Assembly: GCF_021117365.1 (NCBI RefSeq)
Contig: NZ_CP088262.1
Location: forward strand, 1,364,001-1,428,000
Source: Nocardioides sp. cx-173
GTDB taxonomy: Bacteria > Actinomycetota > Actinomycetes > Propionibacteriales > Nocardioidaceae
Direction of reading: 5' to 3'
Length of the DNA: 64,000 nt
Positions within the stretch are counted from its first letter, which is position 1, and each line of letters opens with the position of its first letter. Positions 56,462-64,000 of this stretch are shown in pieces. A program made the position numbers and the translations under genes. The notes under the pieces were generated by a model. The model had not been told where the DNA came from and did no database searches. It saw only the letters and a list, made by a program, of their open reading frames with translations.

Positions 56462-57961
56462 ATGCGGACGAGCCAGCGGTGGGACCCGGAGTCCTGCTAC
56501 CGCGCCGTGAAGTCCCGTGACCGCCGCTTCGACGGGGTGTTCTACACCGCGGTCCGCACCACCGGCATCTACTGCCGCCCGTCCTGCCCGGCGCGCACGC
56601 CGGCGTTCGCCAACGTCAGCTTCCACGCGAGCCCCGCCGCGGCCCAGGCCGCCGGGTTCCGCGCCTGCAAGCGCTGCCTGCCGGACGCGACTCCGGGCAG
56701 CCCCGACTGGGACGTCGCCGCGACGGCGGCCGGCCGGGCGATGCGGCTGATCGCCGACGGCGTCGTCGACCGCGAGGGCGTCGCCGGGGTGGCCCGCCGA
56801 GTCGGCTACACCCCGCGCCACCTCTCGCGCCTGCTCGTCGCCGAGCTCGGCGCCGGCCCGCTCGCGCTGGCCCGCGCCAAGCGGGCGCAGACCGCGCGGG
56901 TGCTGATCGAGACCACCGACCTGTCGTACGCCGACATCGCCTTCGCGGCCGGCTTCGCCAGCGTGCGCCAGTTCAACGACACCGTGCGCGAGGTCTACGC
57001 CGCCTCGCCCACCGACCTGCGTGGGCGCCGGGGCGGCCGGCGGACGACGGGCGCGGTGACGATGCGCCTCGCGGTGCGCACGCCGTTCGCCGGTCGCGCA
57101 CTGCTGGCCTTCCTGGCCCACCACCTGGTGCCGGGCGTGGAGACGGCCGGGCCCGGGTGGTACGCCCGCACGCTCGACCTGCCGCACGGTCCGGGGACGG
57201 TGCGGCTCGATGTGGACGACGCCGCCGAGCCGGGGGAGACCGCCTTCGCGACCGCGACGTTCGCGCTGCACGACCTGCGCGACACGGCGGCCGCCGTCGA
57301 GCGCGCACGCCGGCTGGTCGACGCCGACTGCGACCCGCTCGCGGTGGCTGACCACCTCGCCGGTGACCCGGTCGTGGGCCCGCTGGTCCGAGCGACGCCC
57401 GGGCTACGGGTCCCCGGGCAGGTGGACGGCGACGAGGTCGCGGTCCGCACGGTCATCGGCCAGCAGGTCAGCGTGGTCGGAGCGTGCACGGTCACGGGCC
57501 GGATCGTGGCGGCCCACGGCCGCCCGGTCGACTCGGACATCCCCGGACTGACGCACCTGTTCCCCGATGCCGCCACGCTGGCCGCGGTGGACCCGGAGTC
57601 GCTGCCGATGCCGCGCGCCCGCGGTCGCGCCGTCGTCGCTCTCTGCGCCGCGCTCGCCTCCGGTGCGGTGGCGCTGGACCGCGGCCCGGACCGTGACGCC
57701 GTACGCGGGTCGCTGCTGGCGCTGCCGGGGATCGGCCCGTGGACGGCCGACTACGTGGCGATGCGGGCGCTCGGCCACCCCGACGTCTTCCTCCCGACCG
57801 ACGTGGGGGTGCGCCAGGCGCTCACCCGCCTCGGGCAGAATCCGGCCGCCGTGGTCGCCGCCTCCGACGCGTGGCGCCCCTGGCGCTCCTACGCCCTGAT
57901 GCACCTGTGGAACACCCTGATGCCGGCCATGGCGCCCGCGTCGTCGAACGAGGAGGACTGA
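56462..57961 (+). CDS. alkA: Fused Ada-type regulator and AlkA DNA-3-methyladenine glycosylase II
   Basis: The 499-aa protein starts with an Ada metal-binding domain that accepts a methyl group from phosphotriesters: [20 protein letters not shown] (Cys38, Cys42) and [11 protein letters not shown] (Cys69, Cys72). An AraC-type DNA-binding domain follows ([49 protein letters not shown]), then AlkA with the helix-hairpin-helix [27 protein letters not shown] and catalytic Asp. It both senses and repairs alkylated DNA, like the mycobacterial AlkA. ATG 56462. The next gene, ogt, starts 1 nt after its stop. Confidence 0.95.
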   Translation: MRTSQRWDPESCYRAVKSRDRRFDGVFYTAVRTTGIYCRPSCPARTPAFANVSFHASPAAAQAAGFRACKRCLPDATPGSPDWDVAATAAGRAMRLIADGVVDREGVAGVARRVGYTPRHLSRLLVAELGAGPLALARAKRAQTARVLIETTDLSYADIAFAAGFASVRQFNDTVREVYAASPTDLRGRRGGRRTTGAVTMRLAVRTPFAGRALLAFLAHHLVPGVETAGPGWYARTLDLPHGPGTVRLDVDDAAEPGETAFATATFALHDLRDTAAAVERARRLVDADCDPLAVADHLAGDPVVGPLVRATPGLRVPGQVDGDEVAVRTVIGQQVSVVGACTVTGRIVAAHGRPVDSDIPGLTHLFPDAATLAAVDPESLPMPRARGRAVVALCAALASGAVALDRGPDRDAVRGSLLALPGIGPWTADYVAMRALGHPDVFLPTDVGVRQALTRLGQNPAAVVAASDAWRPWRSYALMHLWNTLMPAMAPASSNEED

Positions 57962-57962
57962 C

Positions 57963-58442
57963 ATGTGGACGACCCTGGACTCACCCGTCGGCGAGCTGCG
58001 CGTCGTCGAGCACGGCGGCGCGATCACGGCGATCGAGTTCTCGCCTTACGCCGCCGCCGACGGCCGCGTGCGCGGTGCGCGCGACGACGCCCATCCGGTG
58101 CTCGTCGAGGCGGTCCGCCAGCTGAGCGCGTACTTCGCCCGAGACCTCAAGGAGTTCGACCTCCCGCTCGCTCCCATCGGCACCGCCTTCCAGCAGCAGG
58201 TGTGGGCGCAGCTGGTCGGCATCCCCTACGGCCAGACCGCGTCGTACGGCCAGATCGCCGCGCAGCTCGGCCGCACCAACGCCGCCTCCCGCGCCGTCGG
58301 TCTGGCCAACGGCAGCAACCCGATCCCGATCGTCATCCCCTGCCACCGGGTCATCGGCGCCAACGGCACCCTCACCGGCTACGCCGGCGGAGTCGCCCGC
58401 AAGCAGACCCTCCTCGAGCTCGAGCAGGATGCCCTCTTCTGA
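57963..58442 (+). CDS. ogt: Methylated-DNA-protein cysteine methyltransferase
   Basis: Ogt removes methyl groups from O6 of guanine onto its own Cys and is used once. In this 159-aa protein the active-site block is [10 protein letters not shown] (Cys127), with the DNA-binding helix-turn-helix [32 protein letters not shown]. It forms an operon with the Ada-AlkA gene, which probably activates it on alkylation damage. Its stop codon is inside a long terminator hairpin. Confidence 0.95.
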   Translation: MWTTLDSPVGELRVVEHGGAITAIEFSPYAAADGRVRGARDDAHPVLVEAVRQLSAYFARDLKEFDLPLAPIGTAFQQQVWAQLVGIPYGQTASYGQIAAQLGRTNAASRAVGLANGSNPIPIVIPCHRVIGANGTLTGYAGGVARKQTLLELEQDALF

Positions 58443-58468
58443 GGGAGCGCGCAGCGCTCCCTCAGAAG
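58436..58468. terminator. Terminator hairpin overlapping the ogt stop codon
   Basis: CTTCTGAGGGAGCGC (58436-58450), loop GCA, and its exact 15-bp complement (58454-58468). It separates ogt from the converging ndgR gene. No T-run follows. Confidence 0.7.
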
Positions 58469-58543
58469 ACGAGGGCAGGTCGAGCGCGACGGAGCTGTCG
58501 AGACCCGGTGAGACGAACGCCGCCCGCGGGACTCGACAGGGGC

Positions 58544-59266
58544 TCAGTCAGCAGCAGCCCGGCGCAGCGACTCCGAGAGCCGCTCGGCGGCGGCGAGGAC
58601 GGCGGGGGCGTGCATGCGGCCGGGCTGGCGGGACAGGCGCTCGAGCGGCCCGGAGACCGAGACGGCGGCGATGATCTTGCCGCCGGGGGAGCGGACGGGC
58701 GCGGAGACCGAGGCCACGCCCTGCTCGCGCTCGCCGACGGACTGGGCCCACCCCCGGCGGCGGATGCCGGAGAGGGCGGCGGCGGAGAACGCGGCGTTCT
58801 GCAGGCCGCGGTGCATGCGCTCGGGGTCCTCCCAGGCCAGCAGCACCTGGGCCGCGGAGCCGGCGCTCATGGTGAGCTGCGAGCCGACGGGGATCGTGTC
58901 GCGCAGGCCCGAGGGGCGCTCGGCGGCGGCCACACAGACGCGGTGCTCGCCCTGGCGGCGCCAGAGCTGGGCGGACTCGCCGGTGATGTCGCGCAGCCGG
59001 GCCAGCACCGGGCCGGCGGTCGCCAGCAGGCGGTCCTCGCCGGCGGCGGCGGAGAGCTCGGCGAGCCGCGGGCCCAGCACGAAGCGGCCCTGCATGTCGC
59101 GGGCGACCAGCCGGTGGTGCTCGAGCGCGACGGCGAGGCGGTGGGCCGTGGGCCGGGCGAGACCCGTCCCGGCCACGAGTCCGGCGAGCGTCGCGGGCCC
59201 GGACTCGAGCGCGGTCAGCACCAGCGCTGCCTTGTCGAGGACGCCGACACCACTGGAGTTGTCCAT
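58544..59266 (-). CDS. ndgR: IclR-family regulator NdgR (LtbR type)
   Basis: The 240-aa protein begins MDNSSGVGVLDKAALVLTAL, the characteristic start of Streptomyces NdgR. A winged helix (ATLAGLVAGTGLARPTAHRLAVALEHHRLVARD) and an IclR ligand domain (GVASVSAPVRSPGGKIIAAVSVSGP) follow. NdgR/LtbR regulators control leucine and other amino-acid genes in actinobacteria, and leuCD is directly divergent here. ATG 59266 is preferred over an upstream in-frame ATG at 59347, which would cross the promoter region. Two 16-bp direct repeats in the gap are candidate binding sites. Confidence 0.92.
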   Translation of the reverse strand: MDNSSGVGVLDKAALVLTALESGPATLAGLVAGTGLARPTAHRLAVALEHHRLVARDMQGRFVLGPRLAELSAAAGEDRLLATAGPVLARLRDITGESAQLWRRQGEHRVCVAAAERPSGLRDTIPVGSQLTMSAGSAAQVLLAWEDPERMHRGLQNAAFSAAALSGIRRRGWAQSVGEREQGVASVSAPVRSPGGKIIAAVSVSGPLERLSRQPGRMHAPAVLAAAERLSESLRRAAAD

Positions 59267-59280
59267 ATGGCAATACTGCC

Positions 59281-59377
59281 GTCTCAGATCATGGGATGCA
59301 AGTGAGGGGGACGATCCTGGACCCGCGTGTCGAGGCGCGTTGCCCACATCGTAAGATGCCAGTCTCAGATCATGGGA
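59281..59377. promoter_or_regulatory. Direct repeats in the ndgR-leuC gap (candidate NdgR sites)
   Basis: GTCTCAGATCATGGGA occurs exactly at 59281-59296 and again at 59362-59377, with starts 81 bp apart. One copy is near the ndgR start and the other covers the -35 region of the leuC promoter, whose -10 box TAGCGT is at 59386-59391. A regulator bound to both could control both genes. The repeats are seen; NdgR binding is inferred. Confidence 0.65.
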
Positions 59378-59431
59378 CGAAGGCGTAGCGTGGTTCGAGC
59401 ACGAGACCGCGCGTCACGAAGGAGTGGAATC

Positions 59432-60853
59432 ATGGGCAGGACATTGTCCGAGAAGGTGTGGGACGAGCACGTCGTTCGATCCCAGCCGGGAGAGCCGGAC
59501 CTGCTCTACATCGACCTCCACCTCATCCACGAGGTGACCAGCCCGCAGGCGTTCGACGGACTCCGCCTCGCCGGGCGCAAGGTCCGCCGCCCGGACCTCA
59601 CACTGGCGACGGAGGACCACAACGTCCCCACCGTCGACTGGGACAAGCCCATCGCCGACCCGGTCTCGCGCACGCAGGTGGAGACCCTGCGCAAGAACGC
59701 CGCGGAGTTCGGCGTACGGCTGCACCCGCTCGGCGACATCGAGCAGGGGATCGTGCACGTCGTCGGCCCGCAGCTGGGCCTCACCCAGCCCGGCATGACG
59801 ATCGTCTGCGGCGACAGCCACACCAGCACGCACGGCGCGTTCGGCGCCATCGCGTTCGGCATCGGCACCTCCGAGGTCGAGCACGTGCTGGCGACGCAGA
59901 CCCTCATGCAGGCCAAGCCCAAGACCATGGCCGTCACCATCAACGGCAGCCTGCCGCCCGGCGTCACCGCCAAGGACATGGTGCTCACGCTGATCGCCAA
60001 GACCGGTACCGGCGGGGGCCAGGGCTACATCGTGGAGTACCGCGGTCAGGCCATCGAGGAGCTCTCGATGGAGGGCCGCATGACGGTGTGCAACATGAGC
60101 ATCGAGTGGGGCGCCAAGGCCGGGATGATCGCTCCCGACCAGACCACCTTCGACTACATCGAGGGCAAGCCCGAGGCGCCGAAGGGCGCCGACTGGGACG
60201 CCGCCGTCGCTCACTGGAAGACCCTGGTGACCGACGAGGACGCCACCTTCGACGAGGAGATCGTCCTCGACGCCAGCGAGATGACCCCGTTCGTCACCTG
60301 GGGCACCAATCCGGGGCAGGGCGTCCCGCTCGGCTCCGCGGTGCCGGACCCCGCCAGCTTCGACGACCAGCAGGACCGCGTCGCCGCCGAGCGGGCGCTG
60401 GAGTACATGGCGCTCGAGGCCGGCACCCCGATGCGGGAGGTCAAGGTCGACACCGTCTTCGTGGGCTCCTGCACCAACGGGCGCATCGAGGACCTGCGGC
60501 TCGCGGCCGAGATCATCCAGGGCCACACCGTCGCCCCGGGCACCCGCTTCCTGGTCGTGCCGGGCTCGGCGCGCGTCCGCCTCCAGGCCGAGGCCGAGGG
60601 GCTGGACGCGGTCTTCAAGGAGGCCGGCGCCGAGTGGCGCGGGGCGGGCTGCTCGATGTGCCTGGGCATGAACCCCGACACGCTGGCTCCCGGCGAGCGC
60701 AGCGCGTCGACGTCCAACCGCAACTTCGAGGGACGCCAGGGCAAGGGCGGCCGCACCCACCTGGTGTCCGTGCCGGTCGCCGCGGCGACCGCCGTACGCG
60801 GCACGCTGTCCTCGCCCGCCGATCTCGAGCCCGTCACCGTAGGGGGCAACTGA
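59432..60853 (+). CDS. leuC: 3-isopropylmalate dehydratase large subunit
   Basis: LeuC with LeuD isomerises 2-isopropylmalate to 3-isopropylmalate. The 473-aa protein is of the aconitase family and has the three Cys ligands of the 4Fe-4S cluster in VGSCTNGR and [11 protein letters not shown], plus [30 protein letters not shown] and [27 protein letters not shown] precedes ATG 59432. leuD begins 1 nt after its stop. The divergent ndgR gene and the direct repeats at its promoter point to amino-acid-responsive control. Confidence 0.96.
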   Translation: MGRTLSEKVWDEHVVRSQPGEPDLLYIDLHLIHEVTSPQAFDGLRLAGRKVRRPDLTLATEDHNVPTVDWDKPIADPVSRTQVETLRKNAAEFGVRLHPLGDIEQGIVHVVGPQLGLTQPGMTIVCGDSHTSTHGAFGAIAFGIGTSEVEHVLATQTLMQAKPKTMAVTINGSLPPGVTAKDMVLTLIAKTGTGGGQGYIVEYRGQAIEELSMEGRMTVCNMSIEWGAKAGMIAPDQTTFDYIEGKPEAPKGADWDAAVAHWKTLVTDEDATFDEEIVLDASEMTPFVTWGTNPGQGVPLGSAVPDPASFDDQQDRVAAERALEYMALEAGTPMREVKVDTVFVGSCTNGRIEDLRLAAEIIQGHTVAPGTRFLVVPGSARVRLQAEAEGLDAVFKEAGAEWRGAGCSMCLGMNPDTLAPGERSASTSNRNFEGRQGKGGRTHLVSVPVAAATAVRGTLSSPADLEPVTVGGN

Positions 60854-60854
60854 C

Positions 60855-61454
60855 ATGGAGAAGTTCTCGACGCACACCGGTGTCGGCGTCCCGCTGCGTC
60901 GCAGCAACGTCGACACCGACCAGATCATCCCGGCCGTCTACCTCAAGCGGGTGACCCGCGACGGCTTCGAGGACGGGCTGTTCAGCGCCTGGCGCAACGA
61001 CCCCGGCTTCGTCCTCAACAACGAGGCGTACGCCGACGGCTCGGTGCTCGTCGCCGGACCCGACTTCGGCACCGGCTCCTCGCGCGAGCATGCCGTGTGG
61101 GCGCTGCAGAACTACGGTTTCAAGGCGGTCATCTCGCCGCGCTTCGCCGACATCTTCCGCGGCAACTCCGGCAAGGCCGGGCTGCTCGCCGCCCAGGTCG
61201 ACGAGAAGGTCGTCCAGCGCCTCTGGGACTACCTCGAGGCGAACCCCGGCGCGGTCGTCACGGTGGACCTGGAGTCACGCACGGTCCGTGCCGGCGAGGG
61301 CCCTGAGGCCATCGAGGACTCCTTCGACATCGACGACTACACCCGGTGGCGCCTCCTCGAGGGGCTCGACGACATCGGAATCACCTTGGGCAACGCCGAC
61401 GACATCACGGCCTACGAGTCGTCGCGCCCGAGCTGGAAGCCGGCCACTCTCTAA
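60855..61454 (+). CDS. leuD: 3-isopropylmalate dehydratase small subunit
   Basis: The 199-aa protein is the swivelling small subunit of isopropylmalate isomerase: [55 protein letters not shown] and [21 protein letters not shown]. These blocks carry the residues that close the active site over the LeuC cluster. It is translationally coupled to leuC. A hairpin at 61523-61548 may end the operon. Confidence 0.96.
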   Translation: MEKFSTHTGVGVPLRRSNVDTDQIIPAVYLKRVTRDGFEDGLFSAWRNDPGFVLNNEAYADGSVLVAGPDFGTGSSREHAVWALQNYGFKAVISPRFADIFRGNSGKAGLLAAQVDEKVVQRLWDYLEANPGAVVTVDLESRTVRAGEGPEAIEDSFDIDDYTRWRLLEGLDDIGITLGNADDITAYESSRPSWKPATL

Positions 61455-61522
61455 CTGGCTTTTCCCAACCAGGGTTGCTGATTCTCGTAGGTCAGCGCCG
61501 GTGCTCGTGCTCTTTCGAGCCG

Positions 61523-61548
61523 GAATTCCGCGTGGCTGAGCGGAATTC
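61523..61548 (+). terminator. Hairpin after leuCD
   Basis: GAATTCCGC (61523-61531) and GCGGAATTC (61540-61548) form a perfect 9-bp stem with an 8-nt loop. It is followed by GCGAAAAGC and no T-run, so termination is possible but not certain. Confidence 0.45.
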
Positions 61549-61595
61549 GCGAAAAGCGCGCCGGAAAATAGGTCGTGCATTCGTCGGCGTGGTGA

Positions 61596-61624
61596 TTGTG
61601 GCGAACGCCACTCATGCCTAGCGT
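61596..61624 (+). promoter_or_regulatory. Promoter of the HU gene
   Basis: TTGTGG (61596-61601), a 17-nt spacer and TAGCGT (61619-61624) make a good primary-sigma promoter. The leader to GTG 61683 is about 50 nt and carries GGAAGGGAAG. Confidence 0.65.
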
Positions 61625-61682
61625 GCGTTGATGAAAGTCGAGCGAATGTCTCGGCACCACCAGTTCATTGGAAGGGAAGCTA

Positions 61683-62315
61683 GTGAACAAGTCACAGCTC
61701 ATCGACGCACTCGCAGCGCGCTACGAGGGCAACCGCAAGGCAGCGTCGCACGCCCTCGAGTCCGTGCTGGACACGATCACGCGTGAGGTCGCCAAGGGCG
61801 AGAAGGTCGCCATCACCGGCTTCGGGTCGTTCGAGAAGCGGATCCGCGAGGCCCGCTGGGTGCGCAACCCGCAGACCGGCGCGCGGATCAAGGCCAAGAA
61901 GACGGCGGTGCCGAAGTTCAGTGCCGGTGCCGATCTCAAGAACGTCGTCTCCGGCGCGAAGAAGCTGCCCAAGCTGACGGTCGGTGCCGCGACGCCTGCC
62001 GCCAAGAAGGCCGCCGCGACCGCCAAGAAGGCCGCCCCTGCGAAGAAGGCGGCCCCGGCCAAGAAGGCCGCTCCCGCCAAGAAGACCACCGCCAAGAAGG
62101 CGGCCCCGGCCAAGAAGGCGGCTCCCGCCAAGACCGCCGCCAAGAAGGCGGCTCCGGCCAAGACTGCCGCCAAGAAGGCCACTCCGGCCAAGAAGGCGGC
62201 GCCCGCCAAGAAGGCCACGCCGGCCAAGAAGACGGCAGCGAAGAAGACGGCTCCCGCCAAGAAGACCACCGCCAAGAAGGCTCCGGCGAAGAAGGCTGCC
62301 GCCAAGAAGTCCTGA
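61683..62315 (+). CDS. hup: Histone-like DNA-binding protein HU with a Lys/Ala-rich tail
   Basis: The first 90 residues are a normal HU fold (NKSQLIDALAARYEGNRKAASHALESVLDTI, GFGSFEKRIREARWVRNPQTGARI). The remaining 110 residues are a repetitive basic tail built of PAKKA, AAKKA and TAKKT units, as in mycobacterial HupB (Hlp). HU bends and compacts DNA; the tail increases binding and resembles histone H1. GTG 61683 is preceded by GGAAGGGAAG. The 210-aa length is in the range for this group. Confidence 0.95.
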   Translation: MNKSQLIDALAARYEGNRKAASHALESVLDTITREVAKGEKVAITGFGSFEKRIREARWVRNPQTGARIKAKKTAVPKFSAGADLKNVVSGAKKLPKLTVGAATPAAKKAAATAKKAAPAKKAAPAKKAAPAKKTTAKKAAPAKKAAPAKTAAKKAAPAKTAAKKATPAKKAAPAKKATPAKKTAAKKTAPAKKTTAKKAPAKKAAAKKS

Positions 62316-62329
62316 CCCGCCTCAGTCGA

Positions 62330-62361
62330 ACGGGCCGTCCTCCTTCGGGAGGGCGGCCCGT
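62330..62361. terminator. Bidirectional terminator between hup and cofC
   Basis: ACGGGCCGTCCTCC (62330-62343) pairs with GGAGGGCGGCCCGT (62348-62361), with one G-U pair, around a TTCG tetraloop. The genes on both sides converge on it. Confidence 0.8.
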
Positions 62362-62363
62362 CG

Positions 62364-62993
62364 TCAGGTCAGGTCGAGCTCGGCGGCGACCACCTGCGAC
62401 GCGGCGCCCACCCCGAGCGCGATTGCGGCGCGCAGGCCGTCCACGTCGTCGACATCGCGTCGCAGGGACGGCAGATCGAGGCCGAGCTCCAGGGCGCCAG
62501 AGACCCGGTGGGCGTGGCGCGAGTCCGGTCCGAACTGCGGGTCGAACTGGTCGTACGGCGCCGTGTACATCGTCGTGCCCACGCCGTCGGCGTCGGCCAC
62601 GAAGGACGGCCCCTGCGCATCGAAGGACGCGAGTGCCCGGTCGAGCTCACCCGCTCGCAGGGCGGGCAGGTCGGCGAGCAGGGCCGCGGGGGTGAGCTCG
62701 GGCCAGCGTCGCAGGGCCTCGGCGGCGGCCTGGCGCAGCGCGGAGTTGAGGTCGGTCGTGTCGCCGTCCGGGACCGTGGCGCAGCCCAGATCGCCCAGCT
62801 CGCGCGCGAACGACGCGTCGTCGGTGGCGACGAGGACCTGGGCGACGTGCTCGGCGGCGAGGCAGGCGGTGACCGTGTCGAGGGCGAACGCGCGGGCCAG
62901 CCCACGACGACGTGCGTCGTCGAGGCCGACGAGACGCGACTTGCCGAGGGCGGGAGGCTTCACCGGCACGATGACGACGTACGACGAGACCAC
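62364..62993 (-). CDS. cofC: 2-phospho-L-lactate (or phosphoenolpyruvate) guanylyltransferase
   Basis: CofC/FbiD activates the phospho-acid precursor of coenzyme F420 with GTP. The 209-aa protein has the nucleotidyltransferase start VIVPVKPPALGKSRL, ALLADLPALRAGELDRAL (metal-binding Asp region) and FVADADGVGTTMYTAP. In mycobacteria the substrate is phosphoenolpyruvate. GTG 62993 is used (AGGA 8 nt upstream); a GTG at 63044 would add 17 residues. The open frame continues far upstream, antisense to the acyltransferase gene, and is not coding. No other F420 genes are in the window. Confidence 0.88.
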   Translation of the reverse strand: MVSSYVVIVPVKPPALGKSRLVGLDDARRRGLARAFALDTVTACLAAEHVAQVLVATDDASFARELGDLGCATVPDGDTTDLNSALRQAAAEALRRWPELTPAALLADLPALRAGELDRALASFDAQGPSFVADADGVGTTMYTAPYDQFDPQFGPDSRHAHRVSGALELGLDLPSLRRDVDDVDGLRAAIALGVGAASQVVAAELDLT

Positions 62994-63053
62994 GACACGA
63001 TCCTGCCAGGCGCGTCGCGGGGGCGACGGGGTGGTGTCGGTCACCTCGGCGAG

Positions 63054-63059
63054 TAGCGT
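63054..63059 (+). promoter_or_regulatory. -10 box TAGCGT of a leaderless acyltransferase gene
   Basis: TAGCGT is followed by GCTCCC (6 nt) and GTG 63066. Confidence 0.5.
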
Positions 63060-63065
63060 GCTCCC

Positions 63066-63830
63066 GTGAAGGTTCGTGTGCGCAAGTTGCAGGAGCGACG
63101 TGGCTGGGCGTTCGGCTTCGCTGTCGCCATCGTCAAGCCCGCGCTCCTGGCGACGACGACCCATGAGTGGATCGACGGCCACAAGCTGCCGGAGACCGGC
63201 GGGTTCGTGCTGGTCCTCAACCACGTCTCGCACCTGGACCCCCTGACCGCGGCGCACCTGGTCTACGACCACGGCCGGATCCCGCACTACCTGGCGAAGT
63301 CCGGGCTCTTCAAGAACCGTGCGCTGGGCGCGTTCCTGCGCTCGGCCGGACAGATCCCGGTGGAGCGCATGAGCCGCGGCGCGGCGGGCGCGTTCGACGC
63401 GGCGGTCACCGCAGTGCGCGAGGGCAAGTGCGTGGTGGTCTACCCCGAGGGCACGCTGACCCGCGACCCCGACCTGTGGCCGATGGCCGGCAAGTCCGGC
63501 GCGGCGCGGATCGCGCTCGAGACCGGATGCCCCGTGATCCCGGTCGGCCAGTGGGGGGCGCACGAGATCCTCTACCCCTACTCCACGCGGCCCGACCTGT
63601 TCCCCCGCAAGCGGATCACCATGAAGGTGGGCGACCCCGTCGACCTCTCCGACCTGCTCGAGCAGCCGCTCAGCGCCGGAGCGATCCAGGAGGCGACGAA
63701 CCGGATCATGGCGGCGATCACCTCCCTCGTCGAGGATGTCCGCGGCGGGCACGCGCCCGCCGTCCGGTTCGACCCGCGCAAGGCCGGCATCAGGCCGACC
63801 GGCAACCCCCACAAGAAGGACAAGGCGTGA
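63066..63830 (+). CDS. 1-acyl-sn-glycerol-3-phosphate acyltransferase (PlsC family)
   Basis: PlsC-family enzymes add the second acyl chain to lysophosphatidate. The 254-aa protein has the catalytic HX4D motif in [39 protein letters not shown], and the glycerophosphate-binding YPEGTLTRD. The C-terminal tail is basic. Its stop overlaps the start of gpsA (GTGA), so glycerol-3-phosphate formation and acylation are encoded together, which supports a role in phospholipid synthesis. Confidence 0.92.
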   Translation: MKVRVRKLQERRGWAFGFAVAIVKPALLATTTHEWIDGHKLPETGGFVLVLNHVSHLDPLTAAHLVYDHGRIPHYLAKSGLFKNRALGAFLRSAGQIPVERMSRGAAGAFDAAVTAVREGKCVVVYPEGTLTRDPDLWPMAGKSGAARIALETGCPVIPVGQWGAHEILYPYSTRPDLFPRKRITMKVGDPVDLSDLLEQPLSAGAIQEATNRIMAAITSLVEDVRGGHAPAVRFDPRKAGIRPTGNPHKKDKA

Positions 63831-64000
63831 GCAACAAGGTAGCGATCCTCGGTGCCGGTTCCTGGGGCACCGCCTTCTCCATCGTCCTCGCCGACGGCGG
63901 CAACGACGTCACGATCTGGGGCCGCCGTGAGGAGGTCTGCGCGAGCATCAACGAGCAGCACGAGAACGTCGACTACCTGCCGGGCATCCAGCTGCCGCCG
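63827..64000 (+). CDS. gpsA: Glycerol-3-phosphate dehydrogenase, N-terminal part
   Basis: GTG 63827 overlaps the acyltransferase stop. The 58 codons present read [20 protein letters not shown] and then [18 protein letters not shown], the NAD(P)-binding start of GpsA, which reduces dihydroxyacetone phosphate to glycerol-3-phosphate. The rest of the gene lies beyond the window. Confidence 0.93.
   Translation, partial: MSNKVAILGAGSWGTAFSIVLADGGNDVTIWGRREEVCASINEQHENVDYLPGIQLPP

Noticed and set aside
62994-63812. N-terminal extension of the cofC frame across the acyltransferase gene
   Set aside because: It is antisense to plsC-type coding sequence; homologues start just before VIVPVK.

Overview
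The window is high-GC chromosomal DNA from an actinobacterium, most likely Nocardioides or a close relative (inferred). The support is strong G/C third-position bias, many GTG starts, a fused Ada-AlkA protein like the mycobacterial one, a PknG/GlnH locus, an F420 (cofC) gene, an HU protein with a PAKK-type tail, DUF222-HNH proteins, and many genes whose start codon lies 6-7 nt after a TANNNT -10 box (leaderless mRNAs). No rRNA, phage or intact insertion sequence was seen.

Layout. 1-5.7 kb: a gene tail, a RibD-fold reductase, serA, a divergent MocR (YczR)/YczE pair with a palindromic operator, and a BciA-like NAD(P)-binding reductase. 5.8-18.0 kb: ten co-directional, mostly overlapping genes: TelA, an unknown protein, a CbbX-like AAA+ ATPase, a GlnX-like membrane protein, the GlnH lipoprotein, a coiled-coil protein, PknG, a PP2C phosphatase, a VWA protein and an FHA protein. 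It looks like the mycobacterial GlnX-GlnH-PknG amino-acid-sensing module combined with a TerY-P-like phospho-signalling module, and is the main system of interest here. 18.0-22.1 kb: a methyltransferase, a structured leader with a VFVLIV micropeptide, a 41-aa small protein, leuB, ilvE and a secreted protein. 22.1-27.2 kb: an ArsR/AHSA1 pair and a siderophore ABC importer with two DtxR/IdeR-type iron boxes. 27.2-31.9 kb: a Ser/Thr kinase, cimA behind an Ile-codon attenuator, and a TetR/FMN-reductase pair.

31.9-41 kb is more accessory: an amidase, an AAC(2')-I-like acetyltransferase, a GNAT, an M23 peptidase, a DUF222-HNH gene, a VOC protein and a divergent pair of homologous PIN-like genes, each with an apparent one-base frame disruption. 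41-47.7 kb: a histidine kinase fused to a DUF4173-type membrane domain with its regulator, small genes, and a biotin ECF transporter (BioY-BioM-BioN) opposite a BioQ-like TetR gene with tandem operators. 47.7-49.8 kb: a tandem palindromic repeat array and a second DUF222-HNH gene. 50-59 kb: gltX followed by tRNA-Gln and tRNA-Glu, an LCP protein, and the alkylation-repair pair ada-alkA/ogt. 59-64 kb: ndgR, leuCD, the HU gene, cofC, a PlsC-type acyltransferase and the start of gpsA.

A recurring theme is serine and branched-chain amino-acid synthesis (serA, leuB, ilvE, cimA, leuCD), with attenuator-like leaders at two of these genes and an NdgR regulator at leuCD. All functions are read from sequence motifs and family knowledge; nothing was searched or computed.
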